A DNA stretch of 64,000 nucleotides from Thalassobaculum_A sp040219615 (GCF_040219615.1 NZ_JAVJSE010000038.1:495651-559650), one strand, 5' to 3'. Positions 26,415-35,309 are shown, numbered from the stretch's first letter. A program made the numbers and translations. Notes: generated from the sequence alone by a model not told the origin.

Positions 26415-26909
26415 ATGAACGACACCGCATCCACAGACGCGTCCGCGCATCCGCGCGTGTTCCTCGTCGTCGTCGACAACAGCGAGGAAATGCGCGTGGC
26501 GCTGCGGTTCGCCGGGCAGCGGGCCCGCCACACCGGCGGCCGGGTGGCGCTGTTCCGGGCGATCGAGCCGGTCGAGTTCCAGCACTGGATGGGGGTCGGC
26601 GAGCTGATGCGCGAGGAGGCCCGCCAGGAGGCCGAGGCCCTGATGGACCGCATGAGCCAGCAGGTCGTCGAGATGACCGGCGCGATCCCGATCATCTACC
26701 TGCGCGAGGGCACGACCCGCGAGGAACTGATGAACCTGATCGACGAGGAGAAGTCGATCTCGGTGATGGTGCTGGGTGCCGCCGCCAAGGCCGACAACCC
26801 CGGCCCGCTGATCAGCTACCTGTCGAGCAAGGGCGCGGCGCGGCTGCGGATCCCGATCACCATCGTCCCCGGCTCGCTGACCGACGAAGAGATCGACGCG
26901 CTGACCTGA
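26415..26909 (+). CDS. Universal stress protein family (UspA-like)
   Basis: A 164-residue protein with the UspA fold. The first strand FLVVVDNSEEMRVALRFAGQ contains the conserved aspartate, and the C-terminal part has VMVLGAAAKADNPGPLISYL followed by IPITIVPG, a degenerate form of the ATP-binding GxxG motif, so ATP binding is not certain. It starts 43 bp after the TIGR02186 gene on the same strand and may be the last gene of the sulfur run. The role in stress is by family only. Confidence 0.83.
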   Translation: MNDTASTDASAHPRVFLVVVDNSEEMRVALRFAGQRARHTGGRVALFRAIEPVEFQHWMGVGELMREEARQEAEALMDRMSQQVVEMTGAIPIIYLREGTTREELMNLIDEEKSISVMVLGAAAKADNPGPLISYLSSKGAARLRIPITIVPGSLTDEEIDALT

Positions 26910-26931
26910 GCGGCGGGCGCTCCGCTCGCCC

Positions 26932-28023
26932 CTAAGCCGCCTGCGAGCGCTTGCCGGTCATCATGCCGCCGCGGTAGGCGCCCGGCTCGGTGGAGCCCCA
27001 GGTCTCGCGATAGCACTCCGGCAGCGGCCGGGTCCGGGCCGGTGCGAACCACAGGCGGTACAGCAGGCGGTCGGCGCGGCTGGCCGGGTCGTCGGTGAAC
27101 GGCGTGCGGCCGTGGTAGACGACGTGGTTGTTGTAGAAAACCATGTCGCCCGGCTCGAGCCGGAACACGTGGCACTGCTCCTCGGCGACCTCGGCCAGCA
27201 GGTCCAGCGCCTCGTCCATCGCCGCGGTCATTTTCGGGACGCCGTCCAGGCGCTGCGCCTCCTCGACGAAGGTCCGCGAGTACTGGCTGCTGAAATGGCC
27301 GTCGCGGAAGCTGAACACCGGCATCGCGAACACCTTCTGGCCGCCGCCGACGTCCTGGGTCTCGCGGGTCCGCCAGTAGGGCTGGCACAGCAGCTCGTGC
27401 AGGTCCGGCCGGCGCCGCAGGATCGCATTGCGCACCGCCACCGAGCTGGCGACCTTGCTCTCGCCGCCGGCGCCGGCCTGGCGCACGCACAGCAGGCCGA
27501 GCACGTCGGCGCGGTCAGTGTGGAACCGCAGCGGGCCGTTCGACTGCGCCTTCTGGGTCGAGGTCAGGGAGCCCGGGACCACCGACGGCGCGTGCTTCTG
27601 GAGCTTGCCGCCGGCCTCGTCGCGGACGTCGCGCATCAGCTTGCCGTCGACCGACTGCGGCAGCAGCGGCCCGACATGGGCGCCGATTCCGGCCCACAGC
27701 ACACGCAGGTCCTCGTCGTCGTAGTCGGCGACCGGCAGGCCCCGCAGCAGGGCGACGCCGCGGCCGTCCTCGATCTCGTCCAGCAGCGCGGCGAGCTTCG
27801 GCGCCAGCCCCGGCAGCGGGAAGTCCTCGGCCTTGACGTCGGCGAAGTTCAGGCCGCGGGCCTTGACCGCCCGGAACGCGGCGTCGATCTCGGCCACATC
27901 CGCGGCATCCAGGGCCTGGACCCAGTCGCGGGCGTCGGCGAGATCGGCGCCGGACCAGGCGGCGCGTCCGGTGATCGGATCGCTGAGCATGGCGTCGCGG
28001 GCGTCCTGTGACGGCGTCGGCAT
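26932..28023 (-). CDS. TauD/TfdA family Fe(II)/2-oxoglutarate dioxygenase
   Basis: A 363-residue oxygenase. The iron site is visible as HTD in GPLRFHTDRADVLGLLC (near residue 168) and the distal histidine in NNHVVYHGRTPFTDDP (near residue 303), followed by the 2-oxoglutarate-binding arginine in DRLLYRLWFAP. The N-terminal 85 residues are the usual helical lead-in and DGRGVALLRGLPV begins the core. The size is above taurine dioxygenase (about 280) and fits the larger TfdA-like clade. The start at 28023 has a GGGAGA site upstream. It is divergent from soeA, so a sulfonate substrate whose sulfite is then oxidised is possible but unproven. Confidence 0.85.
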   Translation of the reverse strand: MPTPSQDARDAMLSDPITGRAAWSGADLADARDWVQALDAADVAEIDAAFRAVKARGLNFADVKAEDFPLPGLAPKLAALLDEIEDGRGVALLRGLPVADYDDEDLRVLWAGIGAHVGPLLPQSVDGKLMRDVRDEAGGKLQKHAPSVVPGSLTSTQKAQSNGPLRFHTDRADVLGLLCVRQAGAGGESKVASSVAVRNAILRRRPDLHELLCQPYWRTRETQDVGGGQKVFAMPVFSFRDGHFSSQYSRTFVEEAQRLDGVPKMTAAMDEALDLLAEVAEEQCHVFRLEPGDMVFYNNHVVYHGRTPFTDDPASRADRLLYRLWFAPARTRPLPECYRETWGSTEPGAYRGGMMTGKRSQAA

Positions 28024-28236
28024 GATGTGTCTCCCTTGCAGCGGCAGGCCTCGCGCCCGTCGCGTCTTGCGTCCCTGCCCCTCGGCGTCTCGCCGGGCCT
28101 TGCACCCGGCGGGCGGCCATCCGGCGCGGTGCCGCGGCCGTGGGACGGGCAAGCCTACGCCTGCCCATGTCCGAGGCCAAGTCGGGTCCGCGGCGGAACC
28201 GCCATGACTTGACCCGCCGCTGGCCAGCTTGCACCT

Positions 28237-28257
28237 TCCAGGCACGCCAGCCTGGAG
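28237..28257 (+). promoter_or_regulatory. Hairpin overlapping the soeA ribosome site
   Basis: A perfect 7-bp inverted repeat (TCCAGGC, six bases, GCCTGGA) ends inside the CTGGAG ribosome site of soeA, nine bases before the start codon. Folded, it would hide part of that site, so it might tune translation. The stem is short and may be chance. Confidence 0.3.
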
Positions 28258-28266
28258 TCCGCCCGC

Positions 28267-31146
28267 ATGATCCCCAATCCCTTCGAGACCGTGCGCGAGG
28301 TCGTCGACCCGTCGCCGCCGGTCTCCGACGCGGTCAAGTACACCACCTGCTACATGTGCGCCTGCCGCTGCGGGATCAAAGTCCACCTCAAGGACGGCCG
28401 GATCCGCTACATCGAGGGCAACCGCAACCACCCGGTCAACAAGGGCGTGCTGTGCGCCAAGGGCTCGGCCGGGATCATGACCCACTACTCGCCGGCCCGG
28501 CTGACCAAGCCGCTGAAGCGGGTCGGGCCGCGCGGCTCCGGCGAGTTCCAGGAGATCGAGTGGGAGGAGGCGCTGTCGACCGCCGCCGGCTGGCTCGGCG
28601 AGATCCGGGCCCGCGACCCGCGCAAGCTCGCCTTCTTCACCGGCCGCGACCAGTCGCAGTCGCTGACCGGCTGGTGGGCCAGCAACTTCGGGACCCCGAA
28701 CCACGCCGCCCATGGCGGATTCTGCTCGGTCAACATGGCGGCCGGCGGGCTCTACACCATCGGCGGCTCGTTCTGGGAGTTCGGCGAGCCGGACTGGGAG
28801 CACGCCCGCTACTTCGTGATGTTCGGGGTCGCCGAGGACCACGACTCCAACCCGATCAAGACCGGCCTCGGCAAGCTCAAGGGCCGGGGTGCGAAGTTCG
28901 TGTCGGTCAACCCGGTGCGCACCGGCTACTCGGCGATCGCCGACGAGTGGATCGGCATCCGCCCGGGCACCGACGGCCTGCTGGTGCTGGCGATCGTCCA
29001 CGAGCTGCTGAAGGCACGGCGCGTCGACCTCGACTACCTGGTCCGCTACACCAACGCGCACTGGCTGGTGATCCGCGATCCCGGCAACGCCGAGGACGGC
29101 CTGTTCGCGCGCGACGCCGACGGCCATCCGCTGTGCTTCGACCGCAAGTCCGGCGCGCTGGCAAGCGCCATGCTGGCCGACGTCGCCCCGGCCCTGGTCG
29201 GCGAGCACGTGCTGCCCGACGGCCGCATCGCGGTGCCGTCCTTCCAGCTGCTGCACGACCGCTATGTCGCCGACGAATACGCGCCCGACGCCGTGGCCGA
29301 GCGTTGCGGCGTGCCGGCCGACACCATCCGTCGGCTGGCCGCCGAGATCGCCCACGCCGCCTTCGAGCAGGAAGTGGTGATCGAGCAGCCCTGGACCGAC
29401 TGGGCCGGGCGCAAGCACGACCGCATGATCGGCCGGCCGGTGGCGATGCACGCCATGCGCGGGATCTCGGCCCACTCCAACGGCTTCCACACCTGCCGGG
29501 CGCTGCACCTGCTGCAGGTGCTGATCGGCTCGATCGACGCCCCCGGCGGCTTCCGCTACAAGCCGCCCTTCCCGAAGCCGGTGCCACCGCCGGTCAAGCC
29601 GGTCGGCCGGGCCGACCAGGTCAGGCCGAACACCCCGATGGCGGGGCCTCCGCTCGGCTTCCCGATGGGTCCCGAGGACCTGCTGATCGACGAGGACGGC
29701 ACGCCGCGCCGGATCGACAAGGCGTATTCCTGGGAGGCGCCGGTCGCCGCCCACGGCCTGATGCACATGGTGATCCGCAACGCCTGGGCCGGCGATCCCT
29801 ACCCGGTCGACCTGCTGTTCATGTACATGGCCAACATGGGCTGGAACTCCTCGATGAACACCGCCGGCACCATGGCGATGCTCACCGACAGGGACCCGGC
29901 GACCGGCGAGTACCGGATCCCGAAGATCATCTATGCCGACGCCTACGCGTCCGAGACCATCGCCTTCGCCGACCTGGTGCTGCCCGACACCACCTACCTG
30001 GAGCGCTGGGACTGCATCTCGCTGCTGGACCGGCCGATCTGCGACGCCGACGGCGCCGCCGACTCGATCCGCCAGCCGGTGGTGCCGCCGGACCGCGACG
30101 TGCGGCCCTTCCAGGACGTGCTGATCGACCTCGGAGTCCGCATCGGCCTGCCGGGCCTGGTCAGGGAGGACGGCACGCCGCGCTATCCCGGGGGCTACCC
30201 GGACTATCTGGCGAACCACGAGCGCTCGCCCGGGATCGGCCCGCTGGCCGGCTGGCGCGGCGTCGACGGCTCGAAGGCGGGCAAGGGCGAGCCGAACCCC
30301 GACCAGCTGTCGCGCTACGTCGACAACCAGTGCTTCTGGCGCCACGAGTTCAAGCCCGAGGAGCGCTACTTCAAGCACGGCAACCGGGCCTACCTCGACA
30401 CCGCCGTCGCCCTCGGCCTGATCGGCAAGGCCGACCCGATCGTCATCCAGCTGTACTCCGAGCCGTTGCAGAAGTTCCGGCTGGCGGCCCAGGGCCACGG
30501 GGCCGTGCAGCCGCCGGAGCAGCACCGCGAGCGCGTCGCCCGCTACTTCGACCCGCTGCCGTTCTGGTACCCGCCGTTCGAGGGCGAGGCGCTGGACGAG
30601 GCAGCCTTCCCGATGCACGCGATCACCCAGCGCCCCGCGGCGATGTACCATTCCTGGGGCTCGATGAACGCCTGGCTGCGGCAGATCCACGGCCTGAACA
30701 AGCTGCACATGAGCCGCGAGCGGGCCGAGAGCCTCGGCATCGCCGACGGCGACTGGGTGGCGGTGACCTCGCATCACGGCCGCATCAAGGCCCAGGTCAA
30801 GCTGATGGAAGGGGTGAACCCGGACACGCTGTGGACCTGGAACGCCATCGGCAAGCGCCGCGGCGCGTGGAACCTGGCCGCCGACGCGCCGGAGGCCACC
30901 AAGGGCTTCCTGCTGAACCACCTGATCGCCGAGCTGCTGCCGGAGAACGGCGGGTACCGCTACGCCAACTCCGACCCGGTCACCGGCCAGGCCGCCTGGT
31001 ACGACCTCAGGGTGCGGATCGAGAAGGTCGCCGCCGACGCGCCGGGCACGGTCGCCGAGCCGCAGTTCGATCCGGTCTCGGTCCCGCCCAACCCGCCGCG
31101 GGCGCCCGCGACGGTGCGATTCGGCGCGAAGGAGGTGGCGGAATGA
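28267..31146 (+). CDS. soeA: Molybdopterin oxidoreductase, cytoplasmic sulfite dehydrogenase SoeA-like
   Basis: A 959-residue catalytic subunit of the DMSO-reductase family. Near residue 29 is the 4Fe-4S motif CYMCACRCGI with a fourth cysteine in GVLCAKGSAG about 33 residues later. Molybdopterin guanine dinucleotide regions follow (for example FTGRDQSQSLTGWWASNFGT, DLVLPDTTYLERWD, and the C-terminal HMSRERAESLGIADGDWV). There is no Tat signal, so the enzyme faces the cytoplasm, as in SoeABC. With soeB and a DmsC-type anchor after it, SoeABC is the best fit; other three-subunit members of the family remain possible. SoeABC oxidises sulfite to sulfate and passes electrons to quinone. Confidence 0.8.
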   Translation: MIPNPFETVREVVDPSPPVSDAVKYTTCYMCACRCGIKVHLKDGRIRYIEGNRNHPVNKGVLCAKGSAGIMTHYSPARLTKPLKRVGPRGSGEFQEIEWEEALSTAAGWLGEIRARDPRKLAFFTGRDQSQSLTGWWASNFGTPNHAAHGGFCSVNMAAGGLYTIGGSFWEFGEPDWEHARYFVMFGVAEDHDSNPIKTGLGKLKGRGAKFVSVNPVRTGYSAIADEWIGIRPGTDGLLVLAIVHELLKARRVDLDYLVRYTNAHWLVIRDPGNAEDGLFARDADGHPLCFDRKSGALASAMLADVAPALVGEHVLPDGRIAVPSFQLLHDRYVADEYAPDAVAERCGVPADTIRRLAAEIAHAAFEQEVVIEQPWTDWAGRKHDRMIGRPVAMHAMRGISAHSNGFHTCRALHLLQVLIGSIDAPGGFRYKPPFPKPVPPPVKPVGRADQVRPNTPMAGPPLGFPMGPEDLLIDEDGTPRRIDKAYSWEAPVAAHGLMHMVIRNAWAGDPYPVDLLFMYMANMGWNSSMNTAGTMAMLTDRDPATGEYRIPKIIYADAYASETIAFADLVLPDTTYLERWDCISLLDRPICDADGAADSIRQPVVPPDRDVRPFQDVLIDLGVRIGLPGLVREDGTPRYPGGYPDYLANHERSPGIGPLAGWRGVDGSKAGKGEPNPDQLSRYVDNQCFWRHEFKPEERYFKHGNRAYLDTAVALGLIGKADPIVIQLYSEPLQKFRLAAQGHGAVQPPEQHRERVARYFDPLPFWYPPFEGEALDEAAFPMHAITQRPAAMYHSWGSMNAWLRQIHGLNKLHMSRERAESLGIADGDWVAVTSHHGRIKAQVKLMEGVNPDTLWTWNAIGKRRGAWNLAADAPEATKGFLLNHLIAELLPENGGYRYANSDPVTGQAAWYDLRVRIEKVAADAPGTVAEPQFDPVSVPPNPPRAPATVRFGAKEVAE

Positions 31147-31189
31147 GCGGGATATCGAGCCCCGCCGGGCGAACCTGCTGCCCCGACCG

Positions 31190-31375
31190 GTGGGTTCCGG
31201 ATCGATCCGGTCCGCTTGCGCGGCCCGCCTCGTCCGGAATGACGACAGAGGGGGGAGGTTCTGGCCGGCTGCCCCCGGCTCGACTTCGAGGAGCCGCGAT
31301 CACCTGCCCAACTCCCTATCCTTGTCGTCATTCCGGACGGGCACGCCGCCCCGGCGCGGCCGAGCCGGAACCCAC
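31190..31375. repeat. Nested-palindrome intergenic element, copy A
   Basis: An outer inverted repeat GTGGGTTCCGG (31190-31200) and its complement (31365-31375) enclose an inner 14-bp inverted repeat TCCGGAATGACGAC (31233-31246) and its complement (31324-31337). The right flank GGGCACGCCGCCCCGGCGCG is nearly the same as in copy B at 44979-45105. It lies in the 277-bp gap between soeA and soeB and has no coding sense. Such REP/MITE-like elements can form strong RNA hairpins. Confidence 0.85.
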
Positions 31376-31423
31376 GTGGCGACGTGCGGCAATGCGGTGC
31401 CACGCCAGACCGGAGGCCGCGGA

Positions 31424-32260
31424 ATGACCTCGCTCCCCGCCGCCACCGCCGGCACGAAGAAGCTCGGCCTGGTCATCGACCTGGACATCTGCGTCGGCTG
31501 CCATGCCTGCGCGGTGAACTGCAAGGAATGGAACGCCGGCGGCCACTCCGCGCCGCTGACCGACTGGAACGCCTATTCCGGGACCGAGAGCGCCGGCGAC
31601 GGGATCGACGACGCCGGCGCCTGGGGAGTGTGGTTCAACCGCATCCACACCTACGAGGCCGGCGACGGCGCCGAGGGCCGGACCGTGCACTTCCCGCGGT
31701 CCTGCCTGCATTGCGAGACCCCGGCCTGCGTGACCGTCTGCCCGACCGGCGCCAGCTACAAGCGCGAGGAGGACGGCATCGTCCTGGTCAACGCCGACCT
31801 GTGCATCGGCTGCAAGCTGTGCTCCTGGGCCTGCCCCTACGGCGCCCGCGAATACGACCACGCCGACGGCGTGATGAAGAAGTGCACCCTGTGCATCGAC
31901 CGGATCTACAACGAGAACCTGGAGGAGATCGACCGGGTGCCGGCCTGCGTCTCCACCTGCCCGGTCGGCGCCCGGCATTTCGGCGACCTCGGCGACCCGG
32001 ACAGCGCGGTGTCGACCCTGGTGGCCGAGCGCGGCGGCTACGACCTGATGCCCGAGATGGGCTACCGGCCGGTCAACAAGTACCTGCCGCCGCGGCCGCA
32101 GAAGAAGACCTGCGGCGCCACCGGCGCGCCGAGCCGGCTCGAGCAGCTGGCGGCCGAAGCCGCCGACGCGGTGCCGCAGGGCGGGGCGTCGGGGACCGGA
32201 ACCGCCGCGACCACCGGCGGCAAGCTGCTGGCCTGGGTCGACGCCGTGCTGTCGCGCTGA
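31424..32260 (+). CDS. soeB: Iron-sulfur electron-transfer subunit, SoeB-like
   Basis: A 278-residue ferredoxin-type protein. Three clear cysteine groups are CVGCHACAVNCKEW near residue 25, CLHCETPACVTVCPTGASY, and CIGCKLCSWACPYGAREYD, with a fourth group split between CTLC and the later CVSTCPVGARHFGD. This gives the usual four 4Fe-4S clusters of DmsB/SoeB proteins, which carry electrons from the molybdenum subunit to the membrane anchor. A 40-residue Ala/Gly-rich tail follows. GGAGG precedes the start by seven bases. The gap from soeA (277 bp) is unusual and is filled by a palindromic repeat. Confidence 0.87.
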   Translation: MTSLPAATAGTKKLGLVIDLDICVGCHACAVNCKEWNAGGHSAPLTDWNAYSGTESAGDGIDDAGAWGVWFNRIHTYEAGDGAEGRTVHFPRSCLHCETPACVTVCPTGASYKREEDGIVLVNADLCIGCKLCSWACPYGAREYDHADGVMKKCTLCIDRIYNENLEEIDRVPACVSTCPVGARHFGDLGDPDSAVSTLVAERGGYDLMPEMGYRPVNKYLPPRPQKKTCGATGAPSRLEQLAAEAADAVPQGGASGTGTAATTGGKLLAWVDAVLSR

Positions 32261-32274
32261 CGGAGAGCTGAACC

Positions 32275-33225
32275 ATGCATCCCGCCGCTTCCGTCATCTT
32301 CTTCACCACCGCCTCCGGGGCCGGCTACGGCCTGCTGTTCCTGCTCGGCCTCGCCGGCGCCGGCGGGCTGGTCCCGGCCGGCCTCGGGCTCGGCCTCACC
32401 GGGCTGGCGCTGGCGCTCGGCCTGATCACCGCAGGCCTGCTGGCCTCGACCTTCCACCTCGGCCATCCGGAGCGGGCCTGGCGGGCGATGTCGCAATGGC
32501 GCTCGTCCTGGCTGTCGCGCGAGGGCCTGGCGGCGGTCGTCACCTACCTGCCGGCCGGGCTGTTCGCGATCGGCTGGGTCTGCCTCGGCCGGACCGACGG
32601 GGTGTGGGCCGTCCTCGGGCTGCTGGCCGCCCTCGGCGCGGTCGTCACCGTCGCCTGCACCGGCATGATCTACGCCTCGCTGGCCACCATCCGGCAGTGG
32701 CGGCACCCGCTGACGGTGCCGGTCTACCTGGCGATCGCGCTGTACACCGGCGGCCTGTGGATGGCACTGCTGACCGCGGTGTTCGGCGGCGAGGCCGGCG
32801 TCTTCCTGTGGCTGACGGTCGCCGCCGGGATCGCGGTGGCGGCCCTGAAGCTGGCCTACTGGCGGTCGGTCGACACCGGGGCGCCGGCGGCGACCGCCGG
32901 AACCGCCACCGGCCTCGGCGGTCTCGGCCGGGTAAGGCTCCTGGAGGCCCCCACCACCTCGCGCAACTACGTGATGCGCGAGATGGGCTACCGGATCGCC
33001 CGCAAGCACGCGCGCAAGCTGCGCGTCATCGCCGGCGGGCTGGGCATCGGGCTGGCGCTGGCGCTGCTGCTGGCCGCGGCCGCCGTCGGCACGGCGAGCG
33101 TCGCCGTACCGATGCTGCTGCTGGCGGCGCTGGCCGGGTCGGCCGGCGCGGTGGTCGAGCGCTGGCTATTCTTCGCCGAGGCGACGCACGTGGTGACCAC
33201 CTACTACGGCGCCGAAGCGGCATAG
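32275..33225 (+). CDS. soeC: DmsC-type membrane anchor, SoeC-like
   Basis: A 316-residue membrane protein with eight hydrophobic segments. The opening MHPAASVIFFTTASGAGYGL and the stretch STFHLGHPERAWRAMSQW, with its conserved histidine and glutamate, are typical of DmsC/SoeC anchors that bind quinone. It anchors the SoeAB dimer to the inner face of the membrane. It begins 14 bp after soeB, so the two are cotranscribed. The following genes are convergent. Confidence 0.87.
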   Translation: MHPAASVIFFTTASGAGYGLLFLLGLAGAGGLVPAGLGLGLTGLALALGLITAGLLASTFHLGHPERAWRAMSQWRSSWLSREGLAAVVTYLPAGLFAIGWVCLGRTDGVWAVLGLLAALGAVVTVACTGMIYASLATIRQWRHPLTVPVYLAIALYTGGLWMALLTAVFGGEAGVFLWLTVAAGIAVAALKLAYWRSVDTGAPAATAGTATGLGGLGRVRLLEAPTTSRNYVMREMGYRIARKHARKLRVIAGGLGIGLALALLLAAAAVGTASVAVPMLLLAALAGSAGAVVERWLFFAEATHVVTTYYGAEAA

Positions 33226-33261
33226 GTCCGAACCGGCCCGACGACCGGGCCATATACCCGG

Positions 33262-33705
33262 TCACCCGGGCCGGCGCTCGTAGTAGTCGTCGAACGGCTC
33301 GTCATGGGTCCAGGCGAAGCCGTGCCGCAGGTACAGCCGGGCGGCCGGGCTGCCCTTGAGGACCCCGAGGCGGATCGGCAACCCCGCCGCATCGGCCTCG
33401 GCGATCAGCCGGCGCAGGACCGCGCCGCCGACCCCGCGGCCCTGCACCGCCTCGTCGAGGTAGAAATGCTCGAGCACCAGGCCGTCACCCTCGGGCTTGA
33501 GCGCCACACAGCCCGCAAAGCTGCCGTCGACCAGGATCAACCGCAGATGGGTCGGATCGTAACCCGCCCTGAAATACCGCCGCGCCCGCTCCGGGTCGAA
33601 CCGGCCGACCCGTTCCAGATGCGGACGCAGGACACGGATCCGCAGGTCGAGCAGGGTCTCGAAGTCGACCTCACCGGCGGGCCGGAAGCTGACCGCCCCG
33701 GTCAT
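33262..33705 (-). CDS. GNAT family N-acetyltransferase
   Basis: A 147-residue acetyltransferase. The acetyl-CoA loop is QGRGVGGAVLRRLIAEAD near residues 90-107, preceded by the strand VLEHFYLDEAV, and the C-terminal RLYLRHGFAWTHDEPFDDYY is the usual end of the fold. The start overlaps the stop of the upstream MFS gene by 4 bp, so the two are made together. The substrate is unknown; a role with the neighbouring transporter is possible, for example modifying an exported compound. Confidence 0.85.
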   Translation of the reverse strand: MTGAVSFRPAGEVDFETLLDLRIRVLRPHLERVGRFDPERARRYFRAGYDPTHLRLILVDGSFAGCVALKPEGDGLVLEHFYLDEAVQGRGVGGAVLRRLIAEADAAGLPIRLGVLKGSPAARLYLRHGFAWTHDEPFDDYYERRPG

Positions 33706-34964
33706 GACGGTACCGGAGGCTGGCCCGGCATCTCGTCATCCGCCGGCTCGGCGCGCGGATCCAGGTCCGAGACCATCGGGCTGGTGCGCGGCACCGCCAC
33801 GAACGGCCCCTGGTCCTCCGGCGCCGCGCGGCGGGTCATCCGCCACAGCGCGAACAGCCCGACCAGCGTCGCCACCACCACGCCGAATCCGTAGAAGCCG
33901 GAGGGCCCGACCAGCGCGATCGCGTTGGTCGAGGCGATCGGGCCGATCACGGCGCCGAGGCTGTAGGCGAGCAGCAGGCCGGCGCTGGCCGCCACCAGGT
34001 CGTTGGCCTCGATGTGGTCGTTGGCATGCGCCACGGCGATCGAGTACAGCGTGACCGCCACCCCGCCATAGGCGCCGGCCAGGATCACGAACGGCCAGAA
34101 GCCGAGGCCCGGAGAGAACGCCAGCACCGCCGCCAGCACCGCCGCCGCGAAGAAACAGCCGGTCAGCACCGTCCGGCGGTCGAACCGGTCGGACAGCTTG
34201 CCCAGCGGCCACTGCACCACCAGCCCGCCCAGGATTCCGGAAGAGACGAAGATGGCGATCTGCGACACCGCCATGCCGATCGTGGCGGCATACACCGAGG
34301 CGGTCGCGAACACCGCGCCGGACAGCGTGCCGCTGCCGAAGCTGCCGACGATGCCGAGCGGCGAGATCCGGTACAGGGCGATGAAGCCGAGCGCCGAGCG
34401 CCCGACCTCGCCGGACGCCGCCGAGCGCGCGAGCGTGATCGGCACCAGTGCCAGCGAGAACAGGATCGAGGCCACCCCGTACAGCACGAAGCTGGCCGGG
34501 TCGGAGAGGTTCAGCAGGAACTGCCCGGCGCCCATCGCCCCGTACTGAACCACCATGTAGATCGACAGCAGGGCACCGCGGGTGGCGTTGGTGGCGGCGC
34601 CGTTCATCCAGCTCTCGGCCACCATGTAGACGCCGGCCATGCAGAAGCCGAACGCGACCCGCAGCACGAACCAGTAGACCGGCTCGACCGCGAAGGCATG
34701 GGCGACCGCGGTGGCCGAGACGATCGAGACCAGGGCGGCGAAGGCGCGCACATGGCCGACCCGCTCGATGATCCGCCCGCAGGTCAGGCAGCCGAGCACC
34801 AGGCCGACGAAATAGCCGGACAGCACGAGGCCGGCGACGCTCGCCGAGAACTGCGGGTCGAGGCCGAGCCGGACGCCCAGCAGCGAGCCGAACAGGCCGT
34901 TGGCGGCCTGCAGCAGGCCGATACTGAGAAGCAGCGCGGCGATCGAGGCAATCGGGCCGGGCAT
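33702..34964 (-). CDS. MFS transporter (YcaD/CsbX-like)
   Basis: A 420-residue major facilitator protein with twelve membrane segments. Typical features are the first loop GRIIERVGHVRAFAALVSIV, the TM5 region FGFCMAGVYMVAESWMNGAA, and the loop GKLSDRFDRRTVLTGCFF in the second half. The motif VAESWMNGAATNATRGALLS is characteristic of the YcaD-type group. The start at 34964 is chosen because GGAGG lies six bases upstream; a start six codons earlier lacks this. The gene overlaps the downstream GNAT gene by 4 bp. Its substrate is unknown. Confidence 0.87.
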   Translation of the reverse strand: MPGPIASIAALLLSIGLLQAANGLFGSLLGVRLGLDPQFSASVAGLVLSGYFVGLVLGCLTCGRIIERVGHVRAFAALVSIVSATAVAHAFAVEPVYWFVLRVAFGFCMAGVYMVAESWMNGAATNATRGALLSIYMVVQYGAMGAGQFLLNLSDPASFVLYGVASILFSLALVPITLARSAASGEVGRSALGFIALYRISPLGIVGSFGSGTLSGAVFATASVYAATIGMAVSQIAIFVSSGILGGLVVQWPLGKLSDRFDRRTVLTGCFFAAAVLAAVLAFSPGLGFWPFVILAGAYGGVAVTLYSIAVAHANDHIEANDLVAASAGLLLAYSLGAVIGPIASTNAIALVGPSGFYGFGVVVATLVGLFALWRMTRRAAPEDQGPFVAVPRTSPMVSDLDPRAEPADDEMPGQPPVPS

Positions 34965-35108
34965 GTCGATCCTCCGCGCCATTCGTGACGCTGCGCTAGC
35001 ATGCGCCGCCGCCGGCGCCTACCCCAGAAGCGACCGGCGCCCGCGCCTCCCGGACAGTCCGACGCATGCGGGCTTGTCCTGCCGCCGGCCGTCGTCTATG
35101 CCCGGGCC

Positions 35109-35309
35109 ATGCGCTGGCGCACCCCCATCGGCGGAATCGCCATTCTGATCGGCCTGACCGGCTACGCGGCGGCCGCCGCCACGCTCGGCGGCGCGCTGCC
35201 CGAGCATGCGCTGCTGCAGGCGGTCTACTACCTGCTGGCCGGGCTGCTTTGGATTCCGCCGGCGGTCTGGATCATGGGCTGGGCCAGGCGCGACGACCGG
35301 AGCGGCTGA
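35109..35309 (+). CDS. DUF2842 small membrane protein
   Basis: A 66-residue protein with two membrane segments (GGIAILIGLTGYAAAAATL and VYYLLAGLLWIPPAVWIMGW). The second segment ending in a WI-P-A---I-WM-like pattern matches the DUF2842 family, which is found almost only in alphaproteobacteria and has no known function. The frame is open upstream for 36 codons, but the ATG at 35109 begins the family part. It is convergent with pseB, with 18 bp between. Confidence 0.72.
   Translation: MRWRTPIGGIAILIGLTGYAAAAATLGGALPEHALLQAVYYLLAGLLWIPPAVWIMGWARRDDRSG

Noticed and set aside
26932..30921. A 1329-codon open frame on the minus strand over soeA
   Set aside because: Only the final 363 codons form the dioxygenase. 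The upstream part is the shadow of the molybdoenzyme gene and has runs of Arg, Gly and His typical of GC-rich antisense frames.
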